From JBDTVS01 sp040007095 (GTDB lineage Bacteria > Acidobacteriota > Vicinamibacteria > Vicinamibacterales > CAVVIG01), in assembly GCA_040007095.1 (NCBI GenBank), contig JBDTVS010000070.1:10679-74678 (forward strand): DNA of 64,000 nt, in the 5' to 3' direction. The notes below the pieces were generated by a model. The model saw nothing but the letters and a program-made list of their open reading frames with translations, was not told the DNA's origin and did not search any database. Shown piece by piece: positions 1 to 9,041 of this stretch; positions within the stretch are counted from its first letter, which is position 1, and each line of letters opens with the position of its first letter. A program made the position numbers and the translations under genes.

Positions 1-551
1 CCAACCAGCGCACCGATCAGTACGGCGGGAGCCTCGTCGCTCGCCTGCGTTTTGGTGTCGAAGTCGTCGCCGCGTGCCGGCGCGCCGTCGGACCGGATTT
101 CCCGATCGTCCTCCGATATTCGCAGTGGAAGCTGCAGGACTTCAACGCAAGGCTGGCGGAGACGCCCGCAGAACTGGCGACGTTCCTGAGTCCGCTCGTC
201 GATGCCGGCGTCGACGTCTTCCATTGCTCCACTCGCCGGTTCTGGCAGCCCGCCTTCGACGGGTCTGATCTCACGCTGGCCGGGTGGACGAAAAAGCTCA
301 CCGGTCAGCCGGTGATTGCCGTGGGATCGATCGGGCTCGACAACGATTTCGTCGCCGGCCTGCTCGAGCGCCAGACCGGTCACAACAGTGGTCTCGACCG
401 GTTGGTGCAGATGATCGACGAAGGCGAGGCCGATCTCGTGGCGATCGGCCGGGCGCTGCTGGTCGATCCCGCCTGGGCAGCAAAAGTTCGCGATGGGCTC
501 ACGGAAGAGCTCGTCCCCTTCACACACGACGCCACGAAAACGTTGTCCTAG
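1..551 (+). CDS. Old Yellow Enzyme family NADH:flavin oxidoreductase, C-terminal part (5' end outside window)
   Basis: The open frame runs in from the window edge (frame 3) and stops with TAG at 549-551. The first visible residues contain RTDQYGGSL, the signature that follows the catalytic region of FMN-dependent Old Yellow Enzymes. Further on come IAVGSIGLDNDF and ADLVAIGRALLVDP, the phosphate-binding end of the TIM barrel. About 182 residues are visible, roughly the last half of a 360-residue protein. The family reduces activated alkenes or nitro groups with NAD(P)H; the substrate here cannot be told. The C-terminus (ELVPFTHDATKTLS) looks natural, so only the 5' part is missing. Two bases after its stop comes a broken hydrolase fragment, so the junction near 540-554 is worth noting. 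Confidence 0.85.
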   Translation, partial: NQRTDQYGGSLVARLRFGVEVVAACRRAVGPDFPIVLRYSQWKLQDFNARLAETPAELATFLSPLVDAGVDVFHCSTRRFWQPAFDGSDLTLAGWTKKLTGQPVIAVGSIGLDNDFVAGLLERQTGHNSGLDRLVQMIDEGEADLVAIGRALLVDPAWAAKVRDGLTEELVPFTHDATKTLS

Positions 552-553
552 GC

Positions 554-874
554 ATGCCGGTCATCGACTACGCCGACGGAGGCAGCGCTGTAGAATTCGT
601 CAAGACGCTGAACACCCTGATGGCGATCGACTTCGACGCCGTGATTCCCGGGCACGGGCGCATCCTGACGAAGGCCGACGTGCGCGCGTACATCCCGAAG
701 CTCGAGACCATGAACCGGCGCATGGCGGAGCTGGTCGCCAGGCGCGTGCCCAGGGATCAGCTCCAGGCGCAGCTGAAGCTCGACGATCTTGGCTGGGCGC
801 GGACGGTCAGCACCGGCACGTTCATACGCAGCATCGGTCAGTACTACGACGAAATCGCGGGAGTCACACCATGA
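554..874 (+). pseudogene. Metallo-beta-lactamase-fold hydrolase, C-terminal remnant
   Basis: ATG at 554 opens a 106-residue frame whose sequence (DYADGGSAVEF, DFDAVIPGHGRILTKADV, then a helical tail) matches the last third of MBL-fold hydrolases. The PGHG histidine is a late metal ligand of that fold. The earlier HxHxDH metal motif is absent: upstream in this frame lies the antisense-like shadow of the flavoprotein gene. The fragment therefore lacks most of its active site and is probably non-functional. No Shine-Dalgarno sequence precedes the ATG. Its TGA overlaps the cyclase ATG (ATGA, 871-874), so the two genes were probably once a coupled operon. It may still be translated as part of the transcript. 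An assembly artefact at 540-554 is an alternative explanation. Confidence 0.6.
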
Positions 875-1890
875 GCAGCAGAATGTTACTGGCGGCCGGC
901 GGCTTCATCGCGCTGGCGGCCACGGCGGGAATCACCGTCTCCACACAGCAGGCACGGCCGGCGTCGGCCGGACGCGAGCGCCCCCCGATCACAAAGGCGC
1001 AGGGGGAACGCTGGAACACCGAACTCTCCAACTGGGGCCGCTGGGGCAAGGACGATCAACTCGGCGCGCTGAACCTCGTCACCGTGGAGAAACGCCGGCA
1101 GGCCATGGCGCTCGCCAAGACCGGAACGGTGGTGTCGTTGGAACGTCCGGTGGCACTGTCGCCCAAACCCGACGCCACCAAAGCCGATGGCAAGCCGCAC
1201 GGGATCTCGTTCTACGAGATTCGCTTCAAGACGTTTCCGGCCGACGATCCTCAGGGCAACCCCGGCTTCAGCAGCGATGTCCAGGAGTTCCACGTCCACG
1301 GCGGCATGACCCATCTCGACGCGCTCTGCCACGACAGCGACGGCCACGGCTCGCTGTACAACGGCTATCGGCTCGCCGAGACCTTCAGCGAGACGGTCGG
1401 GTGCACGAAGCTCGGCCTCGACAATCTGAAAGAGGGGATCGTGACGCGCGGCGTGCTGATCGACATGACGCGCCTCTCCGGAACGCATGAGCCTGGCGCG
1501 CGCGCCTACCCGGAAGATATCGAGGCGTGGGAGAAGCAAACAGGGCTGACAGTGTCGCCCGGAGACGCACTGTTCGTCTACAGCCCCGCGCCCGCCGCGG
1601 GTCGTGGCGCACCAGGCGGGAGCGGCGGCTTCGATCTGTCGGTGTTGCCCTGGTTCAAGACGAGAGGCGTCGCGGTGACGAGCAACGTGCGGCCGCTTGC
1701 CGACGATCGCCACGCGGATCATCGCATCGTGCTGTCGTCGATGGGCGTCTACCTGCTCGACGGCGTCGTCCTCGACCAACTGGCGCAAACGGCGGCGCGA
1801 TTGAATCGGTGGGAATTCATGTTGGTGGTCGCGCCGCTGCGCGTGCCGGGCAGCACCGGCTCACCGGTGAACCCGCTGGCCATGTTCTAG
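871..1890 (+). CDS. Cyclase family protein (kynurenine-formamidase-like metal hydrolase), exported
   Basis: A 339-residue protein with an N-terminal hydrophobic signal segment (LLAAGGFIALAATAGITV) followed by a mature start near residue 30. The core carries HVHGGMTHLDALCHDSDGH, the HxGTHxDxxxH-type metal site of the cyclase/kynurenine formamidase family (PF04199). These enzymes hydrolyse amide or lactone-like bonds using divalent metals. A short Gly/Pro/Arg-rich insert (AAGRGAPGGSGG) lies before the C-terminal third. The start is fixed by the ATGA overlap with the upstream hydrolase remnant. The substrate is unknown. Family assignment is firm, the exact reaction is not. Confidence 0.85.
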   Translation: MSSRMLLAAGGFIALAATAGITVSTQQARPASAGRERPPITKAQGERWNTELSNWGRWGKDDQLGALNLVTVEKRRQAMALAKTGTVVSLERPVALSPKPDATKADGKPHGISFYEIRFKTFPADDPQGNPGFSSDVQEFHVHGGMTHLDALCHDSDGHGSLYNGYRLAETFSETVGCTKLGLDNLKEGIVTRGVLIDMTRLSGTHEPGARAYPEDIEAWEKQTGLTVSPGDALFVYSPAPAAGRGAPGGSGGFDLSVLPWFKTRGVAVTSNVRPLADDRHADHRIVLSSMGVYLLDGVVLDQLAQTAARLNRWEFMLVVAPLRVPGSTGSPVNPLAMF

Positions 1891-1964
1891 CGGGCCTCCG
1901 GCCCCGCAAGGGCCTCGGCCCGCTATAGTTCACTTGCGAGCCCCCAAGGGTTTAGGAGTAGCCC

Positions 1965-2465
1965 ATGTCTCCACTGGTGAAATGCTCGATCGTCGCGGTC
2001 GCGTTGGTGGTCGGGATCGCCGGCGAGCGACCTGTTGCTGGTCAGGGCTCCGCGCAGCAACGCGTGACGCCTGCGGAAGTGAAATGGCCGGCGGCTGCGG
2101 CGTCGCTAGTCGGCACTTCTGGAGCACCGGGGATTCAAACTGTCGTGCTCAAGGGCGATCCCACCAAGGCGGGACTCTACACGCTGCTGCTCCGCGTGGG
2201 TCCGAACACGAAGATCGAATCGCACGCGCATCCCGACGATCGCGTCGCCACCGTGATCAGCGGCACCTGGTACTTCGGGTACGGGCGCGCGTTCGATGAG
2301 AAAGCGCTGAAGGCTCTGCCGCCCGGCAGTTTCTACACCGAGCCGCCTGCCATGGATCACTTCGCCATGACCAGGGGCGAAAGCGTCGTCATTCAAATCA
2401 GCGGCAGCGGACCGTCGGGCACGACGTACGTCGTTCCCAGCAACGATCCGGCGAAGAATCGCTGA
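1965..2465 (+). CDS. Exported cupin-domain protein
   Basis: A 166-residue protein with a signal peptide (MSPLVKCSIVAVALVVGIAG) and a single cupin barrel. The metal-binding motif is visible as IESHAHPDDRVATVISGTWYFG (the G(X)5HXH-type motif 1), and DHFAMTRGESVVIQISG forms motif 2. The start ATG has a good AGGAG at 1954-1958. Small secreted cupins of this kind are common near oxidoreductase and cyclase genes, but their function is mostly unknown. It is probably co-transcribed with the cyclase, 74 bp upstream. A short inverted repeat, CGTCAG-TTTGGG-CTGACG (2495-2512), follows the stop and may help end the transcript, though no T-tract follows it. Confidence 0.85.
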   Translation: MSPLVKCSIVAVALVVGIAGERPVAGQGSAQQRVTPAEVKWPAAAASLVGTSGAPGIQTVVLKGDPTKAGLYTLLLRVGPNTKIESHAHPDDRVATVISGTWYFGYGRAFDEKALKALPPGSFYTEPPAMDHFAMTRGESVVIQISGSGPSGTTYVVPSNDPAKNR

Positions 2466-3059
2466 GGGCCCTTTCAGACAGATTTGACGCCTGACGTCAG
2501 TTTGGGCTGACGAAACGACATTATTGTCTGCGCTGACACCGGTGCCGGCCAGATTGAACGGCCCACCACGCATCCCGCCCGCTGAGGTGGTGCGCCAGAC
2601 ACCACATTATTGTGCTCCCCATCCCCTCTGGTTCGACAATTCTGTCAGGCATCGGCCTCGACGTGACTGTGACACCTCTCGGTTTCCTCAGCAAATCTGC
2701 TCTTCCTTTGTGCGCAGAGACGCCGACAGTGGCAGCTGTTTTGCCGAAGCAGCCGTCAATGTCACGGGCACGAAACCACGAGAGACGCTTCAGACCGCCG
2801 ACGGTGCTCTCGAGGTTTTGTGCCGCGTGGATCATCCTGCTCGCCGCGTCGCCCTTCACGGCGCCGTTCGCCATCTGCCACGCCAATATGTGATTCACGG
2901 CTACGAACCAACCCCGGCGATCGTCCTCAAGCCGTCGAGGGAGGCGATGATCGCCGCGCCGCAGACGGAAGGGGCGCGCTGACACGCGAAGCTTCGCGGG
3001 CGCCGGTCCCCGGCGCCCGCGAGGGCTTTTGCGTGTTACGCTTTCTCCCGCAGTGAACC
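2466..3059. other. 594-bp stretch with no supported gene
   Basis: The stretch between the cupin and the permease holds several overlapping open frames on both strands (for example minus 2521-2985 and plus 2524-2982), none with a convincing ribosome-binding site or a family I recognise. The minus frame is 154 codons and has a mixed, protein-like composition, so a lineage-specific or decayed gene cannot be excluded. Two ACATTATTGT decamers lie at about 2518 and 2602. A strong hairpin sits at 2995-3021. Confidence 0.4.
2995..3021 (+). terminator. Strong GC hairpin, terminator-like
   Basis: CGCGGGCGCCGG pairs perfectly with CCGGCGCCCGCG across a 3-base TCC loop (12-bp stem). It is followed by AGGGCTTTT, a short T-run. 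It lies 38 bp before the permease start, so it may end transcription from upstream or act in the permease leader. Confidence 0.5.
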
Positions 3060-5015
3060 TTGGCGTACACGCAACGCATTCCTAAGCAGAACCGCGCCGC
3101 CCTTCAGCCGCCTCCCTTGCGGCCGCGGCTCGCTCATTGGTTTTTCGAAGGCGCGCGGGAGCACGCGGCCCCGCACGCACGCCCGCACACGACCGAATGG
3201 TGGAAAGTCATGTGCCTGACCGGCGTCGACTACTTCTCGACGCTCGCCTACCAGCCAAGCATCGCCTTCATCGCGGCGGGTGTCCTTTCTCCCGTCGCCA
3301 CGTTCGTCCTGATCACACTCACGCTGCTCGGCGCTCTGCCGATGTACAGCCGCATCGCCACCATGAGCCCGCACGGCCAGGGCAGCATCCTGATGCTCGA
3401 GGACCTGTTTCCCAAGTGGGCCGGCAAGGTCTTCGTCTTGTGTCTGCTCGGCTTTGCGGCGACAGACTTCGTCATCACGATCACGCTGTCGGCGGCCGAT
3501 GCGACGGCGCACCTGGTCGAGAATCCATTCACGCCGCAGTGGCTCGATCACCCGATGCTGATCACGCTGCTGCTGCTGTTCGTGCTGGGCTGTGTCTTTC
3601 TCCGCGGCTTTGGCGAAGCCATCTCGCTGGCCGTGGTGCTGGTGGTCACCTATCTGTGTTTCAACCTCGTGGTCATTGGCGTCAGCCTGCACCACATCTG
3701 GGCGCACCCCGAACTGCTGGTCAACTGGAGGAACGTCCTCTTCGCGCAGCACGCGAACCCCGTGACGATGCTGCTGATGGCGATGCTGCTGTTCCCAAAG
3801 CTGGCGCTCGGTCTGTCGGGATTCGAGACCGGTGTCGCCGTGATGCCGCTCGTGCGCGGCGACGACACCGACACCGAGCAGGCGCCGCTCGGGCGGATCA
3901 GGAACACCAAGAAATTGCTCGCCACGGCGGCGCTGATCATGAGCGTGATGCTGATGGGCAGCAGCCTGGTCACGGCCGTGATCATTCCAGCCAGCGAGTT
4001 CCAGCCGCGCCAGGCGGCCGACGGTCGAGCGCTCGCCTACCTGGCGCACGAGCTGATCGGGAACGGCTTCGGCACGGCGTACGACATCGCGACGATTGCC
4101 ATCCTCTGGTTCGCGGGGGCTTCCGCGATGGCCGGGCTGCTGAACCTCGTGCCGCGCTATCTGCCCCGATACGGCATGGCGCCCGAATGGGCGCGCGCGA
4201 CCCGGCCGCTCGTCGCGCTCTTCACCGGCATCACCTTTCTCGTCACCATCATCTTCGACGCCAACGTCGATGCCCAGGGCGGGGCGTACGCGACCGGCGT
4301 GCTGGTGCTCATGAGCTCGGCCGCCCTGGCCGTCGCGATCATGGCGTGGCGACAGCGGCGCCACTACGTCGCCTTCGCGGCGATCACCATGGTGTTTGTC
4401 TACACCACCGTGACCAACATTTTCGAGCGTCCCGAGGGAATCAAGATCGCCTCGGTCTTCATCCTGATCATCATCCTGACATCACTCGTCTCGCGCGCGT
4501 TGCGATCCACCGAGCTTCGAGTCCGCGGCATCGTCGCGGACGAACTGGCGTCGAGATTCATCGCCGCGGCCGCGAGCCCGGGCCAGCTCGTCCGGATCAT
4601 CGCGAACCGGCCCCGCACCGGGGCGCCTCAGGAGTACGCACAGAAGCTACGTGAAGCGAGCGACTCCCATCACATCCCGGCCGGCGATCCGGTGCTGTTT
4701 CTCGAGATCCGCCCAGGCGACGCTTCCCAGTTCAGCGAAGTGCTGAAGGTGCAGGGCGTCGAGATCGCGGGCTATCGTGTGCTCCGATGCCAGAGTCCGG
4801 CGATTCCCAACGCGATTGCGGCGCTGCTCCTCTACATCCGCGACGAAACCGGTCAGATTCCTCACGTCTATTTCGGATGGACCGAGGGAAACCCCATCAC
4901 CTATCTGTTGAAGTTCCTGGCTTTTGGCGAAGGCGACACGGCCCCGGTCGCCCGCGAAGTGCTTCGCCAGTCGGAGCACGACCCCCTCAGGCGTCCCCGC
5001 GTGCACGTCGGATAA
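3060..5015 (+). CDS. APC-superfamily permease (amino acid or cation transporter)
   Basis: A 651-residue inner-membrane protein starting at TTG 3060. After a charged N-terminal tail (about 45 residues) come about twelve hydrophobic segments up to residue 480. An example is GVDYFSTLAYQPSIAFIAAG, the broken helix-1 region typical of APC transporters. A soluble C-terminal domain of about 160 residues follows, with mixed alpha/beta character and no obvious TM segment. This long cytosolic tail is like that of KUP-type and acidobacterial APC permeases. The substrate cannot be read from the sequence. It stands alone, preceded by a hairpin and followed after 195 bp by a peptidase gene. Confidence 0.8.
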   Translation: MAYTQRIPKQNRAALQPPPLRPRLAHWFFEGAREHAAPHARPHTTEWWKVMCLTGVDYFSTLAYQPSIAFIAAGVLSPVATFVLITLTLLGALPMYSRIATMSPHGQGSILMLEDLFPKWAGKVFVLCLLGFAATDFVITITLSAADATAHLVENPFTPQWLDHPMLITLLLLFVLGCVFLRGFGEAISLAVVLVVTYLCFNLVVIGVSLHHIWAHPELLVNWRNVLFAQHANPVTMLLMAMLLFPKLALGLSGFETGVAVMPLVRGDDTDTEQAPLGRIRNTKKLLATAALIMSVMLMGSSLVTAVIIPASEFQPRQAADGRALAYLAHELIGNGFGTAYDIATIAILWFAGASAMAGLLNLVPRYLPRYGMAPEWARATRPLVALFTGITFLVTIIFDANVDAQGGAYATGVLVLMSSAALAVAIMAWRQRRHYVAFAAITMVFVYTTVTNIFERPEGIKIASVFILIIILTSLVSRALRSTELRVRGIVADELASRFIAAAASPGQLVRIIANRPRTGAPQEYAQKLREASDSHHIPAGDPVLFLEIRPGDASQFSEVLKVQGVEIAGYRVLRCQSPAIPNAIAALLLYIRDETGQIPHVYFGWTEGNPITYLLKFLAFGEGDTAPVAREVLRQSEHDPLRRPRVHVG

Positions 5016-5210
5016 CAGTCAGGGCCCTACCTGCCCCACCTGCCCTTCAGGTAAAGTTGCCCTATGCCTCGACACTCAACAGCCCGTGGAGAAAGTCTGG
5101 CGTCGCACCGAGACGGGCGAGGCGCCCCGCCGGCAAGGCGCGACGACCGAGAATACCGGGAGTATTTGAGCGAGGAGCAACGCAGCCGCCGGGGATGCAT
5201 CGCCCGTCGA

Positions 5211-8081
5211 ATGCCGCCAGCCTCTCTCCACGGGCTGCTTATCCGTGCGGCGTGCCTGGCTGTCGTGCTGACTGCGGTGGCCTTCGCGACAACGGCCGCG
5301 GTGTCCACGCAAGCGCCCGTCACGGCCCCGCAGCGCTTCAACCCCCGCGACCAGATCCCCTTCGATCGCGTAACCCACGAGGCGACACTGCCCAACGGGC
5401 TGAGGTACTTCGTCCGGCAGAACGGTCGTCCAGAGAAACGGGTGTCGCTGCGGCTGGTGGTCAAGTCGGGCTCAATCGAGGAAGCCGACGACCAGCAGGG
5501 CCTCGCGCACTTCATCGAGCACATGGCGTTCAATGGGAGCACACATTTCAAGCCCGGCGCGCTGGTTGCGGCGTTCGAGGCGATCGGCGCCCGACTCGGA
5601 CCGCATGTCAACGCCTACACGAGCTTCGACGAGACCGTCTACATGCTCGACCTGCCGAGCGATCAGGCAGCAATCGTCGCCAATGGCCTGACCGCGCTCG
5701 CCGATTTTGCCGGCGGCCTCACGCTGGATCCCGCCGAAGTCGAGAAGGAGCGCGGGGTGGTGATCGAAGAGTGGCGCGGCGGTCTCGGCGCGGGATCGAG
5801 AATCCGCGACAAACAGATTCCCATCCTCTACGCACAGTCGCGCTACGTCGACCGGCTGCCAATCGGCAAGCCCGACGTCATCCGCACGGCGCCCGTCGCG
5901 CGACTCCGCGCGTACTACGACACCTGGTATCGACCCGAGCGCATGGCCGTCATCGTGGTCGGCGACATCGATGCGCCGCAAATCGAGACCGCCATCAAGA
6001 CGACGTTCGGTCCGCTGAAAGCACGCGCGAAAGCCGAGCGTGTGCCCGACACGCGCGTCCCGATCTCGAAGCAGAACGTGGTCAGCGTGATCACCGACTC
6101 GGAAGTCACGCAATCGAGCGTGCAGATCATCCGCAAGCATCCCAAAGAGCCCGATGGGCGCGTCGCCGACTACCGTCGCGGCCTGGTCCAGCGATTGATG
6201 CAGGACATGTTCAACGAGCGCTTTGGCGAACTGGTGCGGAAGCCGGATGCGAAGGTTCTTGGGGCGGGCGCGTCTGGAGGCGGCCTCGGTCAGACGGTCG
6301 AGACGTTCTCCGTGGGCGCGCGCGTACCCGACGGAAAAGTGGAAGACGGCCTGGCGGCCATCGCGATCGAGGCCAAACGGGTGCGGGACTTCGGATTTTC
6401 CGCGTCAGAACTCGACCGCGCCAAGAAGTGGCTGAACGCGTCGTACGAGCGCGCCTACGCGGAGCGCGACAAATCGGAGAGCGGATCCTTCGCCCAGGAA
6501 CTGGTGTCCTATTACCTCGTCCATGAACCGGCTCCCGGGATTGCCTACGAGTACGACCTCGTCAAAAGCGTTCTTCCTGGAATCACGGTGTCGGAGACGA
6601 CGGAGGCCGCCAAGCGCCTGCTGTCCGGCGACAACACCACGGTGCTCGCCATCTCGCCGCAGAAGCCGGACGTCCGCGCGCCGACCGAGGCCGGCTTGAG
6701 AGCCGCCATCTCCGACGCCGACAAGACCACGGTGACCGCCTGGTCCGATGCCGCCACCACCGGCGTGTGGATGGCTGACAAACCCACGCCGGCGACAGTC
6801 GAATCGCGGCGCGAGATCCCCGAGATCGGCGTCACGATCGTTCGCTTTTCGAATGGCGTCGAGGCCTGGCTGAAGCCGACTGACTTCAAGAACGACCAGG
6901 TGGTGTTCGATCTGGAAACCGTAGGCGGCGCCGCGCTGGCGCCTCCCGGCGACTACGTCGAGGCGACTCTGGCGGATACCTACGTGGAACGTTCCGGCAT
7001 GGGCGGCATCAAGGCCGCCGACCTCGCCAAGATGCTCGCCGGCAAGGTCGCGTCCGCGTCGCCCTTCATCTCGCTGTCGACGCATGGGGTGTCCGGCAGC
7101 GCCGCGCCGGCGGACCTGGAGACGGCCCTGCAGATGCTGCACGAGGAAATCACCGCACCAGGTGACGATCCCGAGGCGTTCGCGGTGATGCAGCGTCAGC
7201 TGAACGCTTCAGTGGCCAACCGGGACCAGGCGCCGGGCCGCGTGTTCGGCGAGCGGCTGGCGCTGCTGAACGCCTGCGATCACTACACCGCACAGCCGTT
7301 GACGGAGGCCCGCATCGCGTCTCTCGACCGCCAGAAGATGATGTCGTTCTATCGCGATCGATTTGCGAACGCGGCCGACTTCACGTTCTTCATGGTGGGC
7401 GCCTTCAAGCTCGACACCGCGGTGCCGATGCTGGCCCAGTACGTCGGCTCCCTCCCGTCAACCGGCCGGAAAGCGTCGGCCTTCAAGAGCGTCGGGCTCT
7501 GCTTCCCCGACTCGGTCAAGCGCGAGCGCGTTGAAAAAGGCCGCGAGCCGCGCAGCCAGACGGTGATCAGCTTCTTTGCGGATCCGTCTCCCGACCCGGT
7601 CGAGCAGGAAAATGTCGCCGAGGCGATGACTGTTCTCCAGACCTCGCTGCGCGACATTCTCCGCGAGGAGCTCGGACAAACCTACAACGTCTCGGTGGGG
7701 CTCTCCCAGCCGCTGCCTCAGCGTGGCGCCGGGCGCGTGGAGGTGAGCTTTGGGGCCGCGCCGGACAACATCGCCGCGATGACCGAGCGCGTCATGAAAG
7801 AGATCAAACGCCTTCAGGACGAGGGGCCTTCGGCCGATCTGACGACCCGGGCGAAGGAAGGGGCCAGAAGGACCTTCGAAACCGCCATCAAACAGAACGG
7901 ATACTGGCTTCGCAGGCTGGCCACCGTGCATTTGATGGAACAGAATCCGGCGGAGATCGTGAAGCGGATGGAGCGAATCGATGCCGTGACGCCGGAGGCG
8001 GTGCGCGAGACATTCCGGCGGTACTTCCCGATGGAACGCTATACCGCCGTCACCCTCGTGCCCCAGGCACCACCGCAGTAG
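5211..8081 (+). CDS. M16 family zinc metallopeptidase (pitrilysin-like), secreted
   Basis: A 956-residue protein. ATG 5211 is chosen because it opens directly onto a signal peptide (LLIRAACLAVVLTAVAFATTAAV); the open frame continues 49 codons further upstream with an unlikely Arg-rich leader. The inverted zinc motif HFIEH lies at about residues 100-104, and the downstream glutamate region (ERGVVIEEWRGG) completes the site. The second half repeats the fold without the motif and ends with the R/Y substrate-binding type segment (REELGQTYNVSVGLSQP). This is the normal two-domain architecture, and the length is typical. It probably degrades peptides in the periplasm. The gene is monocistronic, with no strong ribosome-binding site. 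Confidence 0.9.
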   Translation: MPPASLHGLLIRAACLAVVLTAVAFATTAAVSTQAPVTAPQRFNPRDQIPFDRVTHEATLPNGLRYFVRQNGRPEKRVSLRLVVKSGSIEEADDQQGLAHFIEHMAFNGSTHFKPGALVAAFEAIGARLGPHVNAYTSFDETVYMLDLPSDQAAIVANGLTALADFAGGLTLDPAEVEKERGVVIEEWRGGLGAGSRIRDKQIPILYAQSRYVDRLPIGKPDVIRTAPVARLRAYYDTWYRPERMAVIVVGDIDAPQIETAIKTTFGPLKARAKAERVPDTRVPISKQNVVSVITDSEVTQSSVQIIRKHPKEPDGRVADYRRGLVQRLMQDMFNERFGELVRKPDAKVLGAGASGGGLGQTVETFSVGARVPDGKVEDGLAAIAIEAKRVRDFGFSASELDRAKKWLNASYERAYAERDKSESGSFAQELVSYYLVHEPAPGIAYEYDLVKSVLPGITVSETTEAAKRLLSGDNTTVLAISPQKPDVRAPTEAGLRAAISDADKTTVTAWSDAATTGVWMADKPTPATVESRREIPEIGVTIVRFSNGVEAWLKPTDFKNDQVVFDLETVGGAALAPPGDYVEATLADTYVERSGMGGIKAADLAKMLAGKVASASPFISLSTHGVSGSAAPADLETALQMLHEEITAPGDDPEAFAVMQRQLNASVANRDQAPGRVFGERLALLNACDHYTAQPLTEARIASLDRQKMMSFYRDRFANAADFTFFMVGAFKLDTAVPMLAQYVGSLPSTGRKASAFKSVGLCFPDSVKRERVEKGREPRSQTVISFFADPSPDPVEQENVAEAMTVLQTSLRDILREELGQTYNVSVGLSQPLPQRGAGRVEVSFGAAPDNIAAMTERVMKEIKRLQDEGPSADLTTRAKEGARRTFETAIKQNGYWLRRLATVHLMEQNPAEIVKRMERIDAVTPEAVRETFRRYFPMERYTAVTLVPQAPPQ

Positions 8082-8209
8082 TGAGGGTTTCGAACGCTGT
8101 GGTCCAGGAGGACCGGAAGGCGTCGGCCGTGAGGACGCCGCCGCCCGGCGACCGCCTCACGACCTGAATTTCATGGGCTTCGACTTTGCCTGACTGCCGA
8201 TCTTCCTGG

Positions 8210-8347
8210 CTACTCCGGCGAAATCGAGGTGCGTCCACACTCGTCACAACGCAGATATACGACCGGCAACGCCTCGGATCGGCCGATGACCTTGGCGCTC
8301 GGCACCCCGCATCGCGGGCAGACGATTCCAGATGAACGTTTTGCCAC
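8210..8347 (-). CDS. 45-residue zinc-ribbon protein
   Basis: A minus-strand frame starting at GTG (8347) and ending at TAG (8210-8212). A clear GAGGAGA ribosome-binding site lies 5-7 bases upstream. The predicted 45-residue product contains two CxxC knuckles, CPRCG at residues 10-14 and CDECG at 34-38, spaced as in a zinc ribbon. The rest is short and basic. Such proteins often bind nucleic acid or a partner enzyme, but no function can be assigned. There is no co-directional partner within 235 bp upstream, so it appears to have its own promoter. It is below usual length cut-offs and would often be missed by gene callers. The paired cysteines plus the strong ribosome-binding site make it credible. 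Confidence 0.7.
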   Translation of the reverse strand: MAKRSSGIVCPRCGVPSAKVIGRSEALPVVYLRCDECGRTSISPE

Positions 8348-8584
8348 AGATTTTCTCCTCAGATGCTATCTATACCTTCAATTAGACAGCAAGTCTGACC
8401 AAAAGGGTACAGCCATCGACGGTAACCTTCTCGGAGGCAAGACGGCCCAACGATAGTCTTTCGGCCCAATTGCAAGGGTCTGGGACTCGACCATCGGACT
8501 CGGTGCCGAAATTTCACAGCAGATTCGCTGTATGTTCGCTACTGCCGCAGTCTGGGCGGGCAGCCTCTTTGGGGGTCAGGGCGG

Positions 8585-8986
8585 CTATTGCACCACGATC
8601 GTCCCCACCATGTTGGGGTGTATCAGGCAGAGATAGGGGAAAGAACCCGGCGACTGGAAGGTGAAGCTGAAACTCGCCCCGGGCTGAAGCGTGGGCGAAC
8701 CCCACACGTTGGTCGTTGATGTGCTGGTGTGGGGATCGACGTCGTTGTTGATCCAGGTCACCGTCGCTCCAAGCGACACCGTCGCAGGATTCGGTGCATA
8801 CGCTGTCGTCGTGAGCAGTGTTGCCCCGCGCGGCATCGAGATCGTGACCGGTGTCGGACCGGGCGTCGGCGCCGGCGTCGGCGTCGGTGTCGGCGTCACG
8901 GGAGTAGTGGACGGGCTGCTACTGCTGCAGCCCGCCACCAAGATCGCTGACACCACAAGGGCAAATACGATGTGACCGAAGCGCAT
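8585..8986 (-). CDS. Cupredoxin (plastocyanin-like) lipoprotein
   Basis: A 133-residue protein from ATG 8986 (an upstream in-frame TTG at 9034 is less likely). The signal peptide ends in a lipobox (ILVAGC), so the mature protein is lipid-anchored. A Thr-Pro repeat linker (TPTPTPAPTPGPTP) follows, encoded by a GTCGGC-rich microsatellite near 8862-8900. The C-terminal cupredoxin barrel shows the type 1 copper ligands: DPHTSTS supplies the first His, and YLCLIHPNM supplies Cys, His and Met. It is probably a periplasmic electron carrier or copper protein. It is followed by CHRD and DUF5777 genes on the same strand, an exported-protein cluster. No oxidase genes are nearby. Confidence 0.88.
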   Translation of the reverse strand: MRFGHIVFALVVSAILVAGCSSSSPSTTPVTPTPTPTPAPTPGPTPVTISMPRGATLLTTTAYAPNPATVSLGATVTWINNDVDPHTSTSTTNVWGSPTLQPGASFSFTFQSPGSFPYLCLIHPNMVGTIVVQ

Positions 8987-9041
8987 CGGAATTCGTTTCT
9001 GAACGCGGTTGAACTGGTAATCCGTCCGGCTCAACGACGCC

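Noticed and set aside
5064..5210. Longer N-terminus for the M16 peptidase
   Set aside because: It would bury the signal peptide behind 49 Arg-rich residues.
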